Positions 8,388 to 13,444 of a stretch of DNA of 13,444 nucleotides are shown here, one piece after another. The stretch is taken from the NCBI GenBank assembly GCA_903922535.1, contig CAIXUF010000617.1:1-13444 (forward strand). The letters are read 5' to 3'. The position numbers were made by a program, and so were the translations under genes. This DNA comes from Candidatus Hydrogenedentota bacterium (lineage in GTDB: Bacteria; Hydrogenedentota; Hydrogenedentia; Hydrogenedentiales; CAITNO01). Position 1 is the first letter of the stretch. Each line of letters opens with the position of its first letter. Under the pieces are notes generated by a model. The model had not been told where the DNA came from, made no database searches, and worked only from the letters and a program-made list of their open reading frames with translations.

Positions 8388-8686
8388 GCCCCCATTTGTC
8401 TATGAAAATCGGCATTGGAAGCCGCCATGCCGTGGCATAGTCTCATGAGTAAGATTGTATGAGGAATCAGGCTGTGCACACAACAACCAGGGGATGGCAC
8501 GAACGGAACCTGTTCGGGCGCCGGTGGTTCTGTTCTTCGGTCTGCGGAACCCGGTCCGGGTTCCGCATGCTTGCAGAGTCATTCCCCTGCGATGCGTTTG
8601 CCAGGGGACAGGCTTTCGGGTTAGGCTTTGATTGCTGGTGGGTGCAGGGAGTGAACTGCGTGGCGGCGCAGCGGACAGGAGATGCC
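8388..8686. promoter_or_regulatory. Divergent intergenic region between HDOD gene and thiD
   Basis: About 300 bp separates two genes transcribed outward, so promoters for both should lie here. On the minus strand TACAAT (8459-8454) resembles a -10 box for the HDOD gene, with a weak TTGTGT 18 bases upstream. No convincing sigma70 pair was seen for thiD. Other small dyads are ATGCC-gt-GGCAT near 8427-8438, the palindrome CTCATGAG near 8442, and CGAAC...GTTCG near 8499-8515. No TPP riboswitch core (CUGAGA or its partner) was seen. The frame of thiD stays open upstream to 8459, but that extension does not look like protein. Confidence 0.5.
8543..8567. repeat. Perfect 10-bp-stem palindrome upstream of thiD
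   Basis: TGCGGAACCC (8543-8552) pairs perfectly with GGGTTCCGCA (8558-8567) around the five-base loop GGTCC, whose outer bases can also pair. No T-run follows on either strand, so it is not an intrinsic terminator. It could be an operator, a dispersed palindromic element or a 5' leader hairpin of the thiD transcript. Confidence 0.7.
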
Positions 8687-9523
8687 ATGACGCGTCGAAT
8701 ACCCCGGATATTGACCATTGCCGGCAGTGACAGCGGCGGCGGCGCCGGCATTCAGGCGGATCTGAAGACGATGACCGTGCTGGGCGCCTATGGAATGTCG
8801 GTGATCACCTCCATTACCGCGCAAAACACCGTCGCCGTGACGGGCATTTATGACCTTGCGCCGGAGGTGGTTGCCCGGCAGCTCGACGCGGTGCTTTCCG
8901 ACATTGGGGCCGATGCGGTCAAGACGGGGATGCTTTCCAGCGCGGCCATTATCGAAGTGGTGGCCGCGGCCTTGGAGCGGTACGGGGTAAGGAAACTCGT
9001 GATTGACCCGGTCATGGTGGCCAAGAGCGGCGACGCCCTGCTGCGGGAGGACGCCCGCGAAACGCTGAAGGCGCGGCTGTTGCCGCTGGCCACGATCATT
9101 ACCCCCAACATTCCCGAGGCCGAGGCGCTGACGGGGATCGAGATCCACGATGAAACGGATTTGCGGGCGGCGGGGGAGGCGCTGCGCGCGCTGGGTCCGG
9201 AATACGCGCTCATCAAGGGGGGGCATCTGCGCGGCGGGGAATCGACCGACTATCTGTACGACGGCGCGTCGGTGCGGGCCTATTCCACGCGGCGCATTGC
9301 CACGGGGAACACGCACGGTACGGGCTGCACGCTTTCGGCCGCCATCGCGTCCTGGCTGGGTTTTGGCTGCGCGGTGCCTGAGGCGGTGCGGCTGGCAAAG
9401 GACTACATTACCGGCGCCATTCTGCACAGCGATGAACTGAAGGTGGGATCGGGCCACGGCCCGCTGCACCACGGATGGCGTCTTCCACCGTCCGAAGGGG
9501 GCGTTTCCCACCGGGGTGGATGA
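8687..9523 (+). CDS. thiD: Hydroxymethylpyrimidine/phosphomethylpyrimidine kinase
   Basis: Cytoplasmic ribokinase-family enzyme of thiamine biosynthesis that phosphorylates HMP to HMP-P and then to HMP-PP, the pyrimidine partner for thiamine phosphate synthase. The 278-residue product is about the usual length. Visible motifs are GSDSGGGAGIQADLKT near the N-terminus (13 onward), the DPVM...SGDALL block (107-119), TPNIPEAEALTG, and the anion-hole/active-site GTGC at 211-214 with Cys214. ATG 8687 was chosen because AGGAG (8677-8681) lies 5 bases upstream and the family N-terminus begins there; the longer reading frame from 8459 has no such support. No other thi gene is visible in the window, so it appears isolated from the rest of the pathway. 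Confidence 0.96.
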   Translation: MTRRIPRILTIAGSDSGGGAGIQADLKTMTVLGAYGMSVITSITAQNTVAVTGIYDLAPEVVARQLDAVLSDIGADAVKTGMLSSAAIIEVVAAALERYGVRKLVIDPVMVAKSGDALLREDARETLKARLLPLATIITPNIPEAEALTGIEIHDETDLRAAGEALRALGPEYALIKGGHLRGGESTDYLYDGASVRAYSTRRIATGNTHGTGCTLSAAIASWLGFGCAVPEAVRLAKDYITGAILHSDELKVGSGHGPLHHGWRLPPSEGGVSHRGG

Positions 9524-9541
9524 AGAAAAACACGATTGCAT

Positions 9542-9556
9542 AACATATGGTATGTT
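9542..9556. promoter_or_regulatory. Small inverted repeat AACATA-N3-TATGTT, possible operator
   Basis: AACATA (9542-9547) and TATGTT (9551-9556) are perfect inverted half-sites around TGG, in the 66-bp gap between thiD and the next gene and 34 bases before its ATG. It overlaps the only AT-rich part of the gap, where a promoter for the downstream gene would be expected (TTGCAT at 9536-9541 could be a -35 box, but no good -10 follows). A regulator site is inference. Confidence 0.35.
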
Positions 9557-9589
9557 GTAGGCAGTGGATAACCGTGTGAACAAAGAGAC

Positions 9590-10849
9590 ATGAGCCAAGC
9601 GCCGTACGACGAAAACGAACTGGAACTGTTTCGAAGTGATTCGGGGTTGGAGCGGTACCGTATGCCGGTGCGTTACCCGGCACTGAACAAGCACCGGATT
9701 GTCGCCGGTGACATGCCGATGTTCGTCGTGCACAAGGCGGCCGGACAGCTTGCCCTTTGGGCGGCGCAGTGGGGGCGTCGTTCGGAATTGAAGCGGCGCA
9801 AACTCGGGCTGGAGATGAACGCGAAACGGCCCGATTTGCGGCCGGTTCACAAGCGGAAGATCGCCGAAAGCCGGACCGCCCTGGCGCGCGAGGAGCTGGC
9901 GCCGGTCAGGAGCCTGTTCCAGGCGGCGCTTTCCCATCCCGTCCCGGCCACCTGGGACGATTTCAAGGCCTATCCCGACTATCCCAAGCCGCTGCCGGAA
10001 CCGCCCCCATGGCCCGGAATGCCCGAAGAGCCAGCCCGGCCGCGCGAGCCCCGTCAGACGGATGAGGCCTTTCTGCCCCAACTCGACTCGATTGACAGGG
10101 TGATGAAGGGGCGCCGCGAAGAGAAGGACGAGGTTGCCCGGCACCACTTCCAAATGGCGCACCGGCAATGGGAGGAAATCTGCCACCGCATCAATTTCAT
10201 GCATCAGGAGCAGTTGCGGCAGTACAACCAGACCCTGCAGCAACTGAAGGGCCAGTATGATCGCGCGGTGCAGACATGGCAGGAGGCCCGGCAGCGCTAT
10301 TTGGCGGACCGGGAGCAGTGCCGCCCGCTCATCGACGCGAAGGGCCAGGCGTGGCTGCTGGGCGAGCCCCACGCCGTGCTGGACTACTGCGACCTGCTGC
10401 TCTCCCGTTCGCCCTATCCCGATTTCTTCCCGCAGGCCTACGACCTGGACTACTTTTCCAGGCAGAAGGGACTGCTGATCGACTATCTGCTGCCGCCCCT
10501 GCGTGTGCTGCCCCGGCTGGACTCGGTCGAGTACGTGGAAAGAATCGATTCCTTCCGTGAGGTTCTGCTGACGGACGAACAGCGCAATGCGCTCTACGCG
10601 GAACTCCTGCGCGAGGTGCCGGTGCGCACCCTGTACGAGATTTTTGCAGGCGACAAGGCCAACGCTATCGAATATGTGCGCTTTCACGGCTACATATTCG
10701 TGGACGAGCACCCTACCAGCAACGCGACACCTGTCTGCGTCCTTTCGATGGAAACCTCCAAGGCCGAGTTCCTGGCCGCGGACCTGGCCTCCCTGGGGGC
10801 GGCGGAGTGTTTCGAGCGCAACGGAGGACAGTTCCACAGCACCTGGTGA
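9590..10849 (+). CDS. Mrr-type restriction endonuclease-like protein lacking the nuclease domain
   Basis: A 419-residue soluble protein of unknown function. The N-terminal third is basic (KRRK near 68-71, HKRK near 87-90), a proline-rich stretch follows (131-155), then a long charged helical region likely to form coiled coil (about 165-245). Residues about 260-412 carry a conserved-looking block: YCDLLLSRSPYPDFFP, LPPLRVLP, a YVERIDSF segment, RTLYEIF, and CVLSM...SKAEF, ending near ECFERNGG. From memory, this block is the region that precedes the Mrr-type catalytic domain in proteins annotated as restriction endonucleases. Here the protein stops where the nuclease domain would begin, and no nuclease motif is seen in the 335 bp that follow. 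The ATG at 9590 has only a weak AGAGA-type ribosome site. It may be a non-catalytic partner or a decayed relative. Confidence 0.75.
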   Translation: MSQAPYDENELELFRSDSGLERYRMPVRYPALNKHRIVAGDMPMFVVHKAAGQLALWAAQWGRRSELKRRKLGLEMNAKRPDLRPVHKRKIAESRTALAREELAPVRSLFQAALSHPVPATWDDFKAYPDYPKPLPEPPPWPGMPEEPARPREPRQTDEAFLPQLDSIDRVMKGRREEKDEVARHHFQMAHRQWEEICHRINFMHQEQLRQYNQTLQQLKGQYDRAVQTWQEARQRYLADREQCRPLIDAKGQAWLLGEPHAVLDYCDLLLSRSPYPDFFPQAYDLDYFSRQKGLLIDYLLPPLRVLPRLDSVEYVERIDSFREVLLTDEQRNALYAELLREVPVRTLYEIFAGDKANAIEYVRFHGYIFVDEHPTSNATPVCVLSMETSKAEFLAADLASLGAAECFERNGGQFHSTW

Positions 10850-10919
10850 ACGGTATTTCCCCGCGATGCGCCACCCCACCGATTCGCGGCGCATGGCCGC
10901 GTCGGGGCGAACTGTCAGA

Positions 10920-11026
10920 TTGGGCTTGACTTGGGCCAGCCATTGGGCGACAATTAACTATTGGGTGTCATTTTGGGAAAGGGCGTCTTCCCTGACGTGC
11001 GCAGGCAAATTTGCATGTGCCTTGGG
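10920..11026 (+). repeat. Cluster of six TTGGG motifs upstream of pilB
   Basis: TTGGG starts at 10920, 10931, 10943, 10961, 10973 and 11022. The first three are TTGGGC and the fourth TTGGGT. The first five are 11, 12, 18 and 12 bases apart, so several lie on nearly one face of the helix, and they overlap a possible promoter (10926-10954). The arrangement resembles reiterated activator or repressor sites; no known regulator is assigned. Confidence 0.5.
10926..10954 (+). promoter_or_regulatory. Possible sigma70 promoter P1 (distal to pilB)
   Basis: TTGACT (10926-10931), a 17-base spacer and GACAAT (10949-10954) make a reasonable sigma70-type pair. Its transcript would cross the terminator-like hairpin at 11018-11042 before pilB. 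It overlaps the TTGGG cluster. Confidence 0.35.
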
Positions 11027-11042
11027 AGAAGGCGTTTTCTTT
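11018..11042 (+). terminator. Weak intrinsic-terminator-like hairpin
   Basis: GCCTT (11019-11023), loop GGGAG and AAGGC (11029-11033), extended by a T-G pair at the base, are followed by GTTTTCTTT. The stem is short for a strong terminator. It could end transcripts of the upstream Mrr-like gene or attenuate transcription from P1 before the proximal pilB promoters. Confidence 0.35.
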
Positions 11043-11071
11043 ACAGATTGCACATGCCGGAGAGTAATTAG

Positions 11072-11100
11072 TTGACAAGAACAGACATAACTCCAATTAT
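11072..11100 (+). promoter_or_regulatory. Likely sigma70 promoter P2 of pilB
   Basis: A perfect TTGACA (11072-11077), a 17-base spacer and AATTAT (11095-11100; four of six consensus bases) lie in an AT-rich segment 85 bases before the pilB start codon. Confidence 0.5.
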
Positions 11101-11126
11101 ATCAGTATCCATTCACACTATTTACA

Positions 11127-11155
11127 TTGACAAGAAGGCCCGTCTCTGGTAAAGT
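11127..11155 (+). promoter_or_regulatory. Likely sigma70 promoter P3, proximal promoter of pilB
   Basis: A perfect TTGACA (11127-11132), a 17-base spacer and TAAAGT (11150-11155; four of six consensus bases). Transcription would begin near 11161, leaving a leader of about 25 bases that contains the purine-rich ribosome site (AGGAAAAGG, 11166-11174). Confidence 0.6.
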
Positions 11156-11184
11156 AATTAGGAGCAGGAAAAGGTAGAAAACGG

Positions 11185-13101
11185 ATGCAGACCACCTACA
11201 GCTACTTTGGCCAGAGGCTGGTGCAACGGGGCATTATCACCCAGGACCAACTGGATGAGGCTTTGCGCCGTCAACAGACCACCATGGCGAACCGCAAGAT
11301 CGGCGAAATCCTGGTGCGGCTCGGCTATATCAGCAAGAGCCATATCACCGAAGGACTGGCCGATCAGATGGGCATCGCCGTGGTCCGCCTGTCCGAGATG
11401 GAGATCCCGCGGCGGGTCAAGGACATGATGGACGGCAACATTGCCATGCTGTACCGCGTGATTCCGATCGAGGAGCGCAACGGCGTGCTGGTGGTGGCGA
11501 CCGCGGACCCGACAAACATCAACGCGCTGGACAATCTGGGGCGGCTGCTGGACCGGCCGGTGGAGCCGGCCCTGACCACGCCCGAAGAGATACAGGACGC
11601 GCTGAACAAGTACTACGGCCACAAGGAGGAGACGGTGGAGTCGCTGCTTTCCTCGGCCAGCAGCGCGAGCAGTCTCAGTTCGCTGAGTTCGCAGTCGAAC
11701 ATGGGCTCCATGCAGGGGTCACTGGCCAGTCTGGATTCGATGAGCGCCGACGGCCTGAGCATGGCGAGCATCGCCGCGGCCGAGTCGGGCGTGCCCGACG
11801 GCGGCGCCTCGGGCGGCAGCGGTGCGGACGGCGACCCGTCGGACGAGAACAACCCCGTCGTCAAGTACGTGCACCAGCTCATCATGGAGGCCTTCCGCCT
11901 GCGGGCGAGCGACATCCATGTGGAGCCGGCAAAGACGACGGTCAAGGTGCGCTACCGGATTGACGGCGAGATGCAGGAAATGCCGCTGCCCCCCAAGCGC
12001 GCGCAGGCGGCCATCATATCGCGCCTGAAAATCATGGCCGGCATGGACATTTCGGAGCGGCGCGTGCCGCAGGACGGGCGCATCAAGATCACGCTGGGCA
12101 ACAAGGCGGTCGACCTCCGCGTGAGCGCGCTGCCGGCGGTGTACGGCGAAAGCGTCGTGATGCGCATCCTGGACAAGAGCGGGCTGCTGCTCGGCCTGGG
12201 TGAGCTGGGCTTCTGCTCTGAGCACCAGCAGATGTGGGAGACGCTGCTCCACAACGCCACGGGCGTCGTGCTTGTCACCGGCCCCACGGGCTCGGGAAAG
12301 ACGACGACCCTGTACGCGTCGCTGAACAACCTGAACTCGAGCGAAAGGAAGATCATCACCGTGGAGGACCCGGTCGAGTATCAGTTGTCCGGGATCAACC
12401 AGGTGCAGATTCACCACGACATCGGCTGGGATTTCGCGCGGGCGCTCCGCGCCATTTTCCGCCAGGACCCGGACATCGTGATGGTCGGCGAAATCCGCGA
12501 CAAGGAGACGGCCGAGATTGCCATCAAGGCCGCCCTCACGGGCCATCTGGTCTTTTCCACCCTCCACACGAACGACACGTCGAGTTCCTTCACCCGTCTG
12601 ATCGACATCGGGATCAAGCCGTTCCTGGTGGCGTCGGGCGTGCGCGCCATTCTTGCGCAGCGGCTGGTGCGCCTGGTCTGCTCCAACTGCAAGCGGCCCT
12701 ACACTGCCCCCGAGGAGGAGAAGGAGCGGCTTGGGCTGGAGAAGATCGACTGGAGCACGGTCGAACTGGTGCATGGCGAGGGCTGCGACAACTGCAACCG
12801 GACCGGGTATCAGGGCCGCAAGGGCGCCTACGAGCTGCTGGTCACGAACGACAACATCCGCCGCATGCTGATGAAGGGCGAAAGCGCCACCATGATCCGT
12901 CAGGTTGCGCGCGTGGACGGCATGAAAACGATGCGCCAGGACGCCTGGGACAAGGCGTGCCGCGGCATCACAACGATTGAAGAGGTAAACCGCCGCACGC
13001 GCGTGGACGAGCCGCTCAGGCATGCGGCCGAGAGGGCCGCGGCAAAGGTCGTGGCCAAGGCGGCCGCGGCGGCGGCGGAACAACAGGCGGGAGCGAGCTG
13101 A
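11185..13101 (+). CDS. pilB: Type IV pilus assembly ATPase PilB (GspE family) with MshEN domain
   Basis: Hexameric cytoplasmic motor ATPase that powers pilus extension at the inner membrane. The N-terminal MshEN domain (about 1-145; ITQDQLDEALRRQQ, IGEILVRLGYI, GIAVVRL) can sense cyclic di-GMP in relatives. A Ser/Gly-rich linker (153-220) follows, then the ATPase: Asp box VEDPVEY (393-399), Walker A GPTGSGKT (366-373), Walker B DPDIVMVGE (428-436), His box with H454 and H461, and a zinc-site CxxC pair C499/C502 and C534/C537. The Ala-rich tail (after about 612) is unusual. At 638 residues it is longer than typical PilB (about 570), accounted for by the linker and tail. ATG 11185 is preceded by AGGAAAAGG. 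A GspE type II secretion role is the alternative, but pilT directly downstream favours the pilus. Confidence 0.93.
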   Translation: MQTTYSYFGQRLVQRGIITQDQLDEALRRQQTTMANRKIGEILVRLGYISKSHITEGLADQMGIAVVRLSEMEIPRRVKDMMDGNIAMLYRVIPIEERNGVLVVATADPTNINALDNLGRLLDRPVEPALTTPEEIQDALNKYYGHKEETVESLLSSASSASSLSSLSSQSNMGSMQGSLASLDSMSADGLSMASIAAAESGVPDGGASGGSGADGDPSDENNPVVKYVHQLIMEAFRLRASDIHVEPAKTTVKVRYRIDGEMQEMPLPPKRAQAAIISRLKIMAGMDISERRVPQDGRIKITLGNKAVDLRVSALPAVYGESVVMRILDKSGLLLGLGELGFCSEHQQMWETLLHNATGVVLVTGPTGSGKTTTLYASLNNLNSSERKIITVEDPVEYQLSGINQVQIHHDIGWDFARALRAIFRQDPDIVMVGEIRDKETAEIAIKAALTGHLVFSTLHTNDTSSSFTRLIDIGIKPFLVASGVRAILAQRLVRLVCSNCKRPYTAPEEEKERLGLEKIDWSTVELVHGEGCDNCNRTGYQGRKGAYELLVTNDNIRRMLMKGESATMIRQVARVDGMKTMRQDAWDKACRGITTIEEVNRRTRVDEPLRHAAERAAAKVVAKAAAAAAEQQAGAS

Positions 13102-13102
13102 C

Positions 13103-13444
13103 ATGGCGTATGAAATGGTGAGTCTGCTGCGGATGCTGATTGACCGGGACGGGTCCGACCTTCACCTGGCGGTGGATGATCCGCCCGTGGGCCGCGTGCA
13201 CGGACATTTGCAGTTTTTCGGGGACAGCCCGCTGTCGTCGGAGGACAACGAGCGGCTCATGAAGAGCATCGCCTCCGTGGACAACCAGCAGGAACTGCAG
13301 GAGGTGGGCGGCGCGGACTTCGGCTTTGCCTTCGAGGACGTGGCCCGTTTCCGCGTGTCCATTTTCAAGCAGCGCGGCAACGTTGGCCTGGTGCTGCGCC
13401 TGATCCCGCGCAAGATCATGAGCTTTGAGGAACTGGGCCTTCCC
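13103..13444 (+). CDS. pilT: Type IV pilus retraction ATPase PilT (3' partial)
   Basis: N-terminal 114 residues of a PilT/PilU-type ATPase, cut by the window edge before the Walker A motif. The segment shows the PilT N-terminal PAS-like domain: LLRMLIDRDGSDLHLAVDDPP, R-V-H-G, an acidic loop, DFGFAFEDVARFRVSIFKQRG, then LVLRLIPRKIMSFEELGLP, which leads into the ATPase core in this family. PilT depolymerises the pilus and drives twitching motility. It starts one base after the pilB stop codon, with GGGAG (13089-13093) nine bases upstream inside pilB, so the two motors are almost certainly co-transcribed and probably translationally coupled. PilU or another PilT paralogue cannot be excluded from this fragment. 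Confidence 0.9.
   Translation, partial: MAYEMVSLLRMLIDRDGSDLHLAVDDPPVGRVHGHLQFFGDSPLSSEDNERLMKSIASVDNQQELQEVGGADFGFAFEDVARFRVSIFKQRGNVGLVLRLIPRKIMSFEELGLP

Larger units (their letters stand above)
11063..11161 (+). repeat. Two interleaved direct repeats around the pilB promoters
   Basis: TTGACAAGAA occurs at 11072-11081 and again at 11127-11136, 55 bases apart; each copy begins with a consensus -35 box. AGTAATTAG occurs at 11063-11071, immediately before the first copy, and at 11153-11161, just past the second promoter's -10 box. The layout suggests promoter duplication or shared recognition of the two promoters. Confidence 0.6.
10850..11184. other. 335-bp regulatory intergenic region upstream of pilB
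   Basis: This gene-free stretch changes from GC-rich near 10850 to AT-rich near 11100. It holds three possible sigma70 promoters, six TTGGG motifs, a palindrome GCAAATTTGC (11005-11014), an inverted pair GCATGTGC (11013-11020) and GCACATGC (11050-11057), a weak terminator-like hairpin, and two kinds of direct repeat. No convincing small ORF was seen. The promoters, repeats and terminator are listed separately. Confidence 0.7.

Noticed and set aside
8388..8686. TPP riboswitch upstream of thiD
   Set aside because: Expected from function, but neither the CUGAGA core nor its pairing partner was found on the plus strand.
8459..8686. N-terminal extension of thiD
   Set aside because: The frame is open, but the translated segment is Cys/Trp/Arg-rich and unlike protein of this family; the ATG at 8687 has a strong ribosome site and fits the family start.
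8621..10894. 757-codon minus-strand open frame
   Set aside because: It covers thiD and the Mrr-like gene in antisense. ThiD motifs on the plus strand are decisive, and this frame shows no domain.
10980..11060. Cyclic-di-GMP (GEMM) riboswitch upstream of pilB
   Set aside because: The structured stretch has hairpins but not the conserved GEMM core sequences. The likely proximal start near 11161 would also leave it outside the main transcript.
11719..13104. 461-codon minus-strand open frame
   Set aside because: Antisense to the ATPase core of pilB, which has intact Walker, Asp, His and zinc motifs.

Overview
The window is GC-rich bacterial chromosome with long antisense shadow ORFs. No single gene fixes the taxon. 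Several things fit an uncultured Planctomycetes/Verrucomicrobia/Hydrogenedentota-like lineage: a double-domain alpha/beta hydrolase, a BNR-propeller protein fused to an SGNH hydrolase, a GT-C glycosyltransferase with a long TPR tail, a PilB/PilT pair, and CACAGAGG-type and GGACAGGA-type intergenic repeats. That assignment is inference and weakly held.

Layout. Left end, plus strand: a two-domain alpha/beta hydrolase (acetylxylan-esterase-like) whose N-terminus lies outside the window (to 2116). Then a convergent intergenic region with three CACAGAGG repeats and a large imperfect inverted repeat (2117-2300). Minus strand, read right to left: an HDOD signalling protein with a transposase-type HTH and an MshEN domain (8387-6888), a GT-C glycosyltransferase/TPR protein (6672-4138) and a secreted BNR-propeller/SGNH hydrolase (4064-2301). 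A divergent intergenic region of about 300 bp (8388-8686) contains a perfect 10-bp-stem palindrome. Plus strand: thiD (8687-9523), a protein resembling the N-terminal part of Mrr-type restriction endonucleases but without the nuclease domain (9590-10849), and a 335-bp promoter region with up to three sigma70-like promoters, phased TTGGG motifs and a weak terminator. Last come pilB (11185-13101) and the start of pilT (13103 to the window edge), separated by one base.

How the genes may work together. PilB and PilT are the extension and retraction motors of a type IV pilus. The HDOD protein shares the MshEN fold with PilB, so the window holds two candidate cyclic-di-GMP-responsive proteins, one motor and one regulator. 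The glycosyltransferase/TPR protein could modify exported proteins or envelope glycans. The two secreted hydrolases look like glycan deacetylation or scavenging enzymes. ThiD is a housekeeping thiamine enzyme. These links rest on proximity only.

No tRNA, rRNA, CRISPR array, insertion sequence or recognisable riboswitch was seen. The most unusual points are the HTH-MshEN-HDOD fusion beside an MshEN-bearing PilB, the nuclease-less Mrr-like protein, and the repeat-rich promoter region of pilB.
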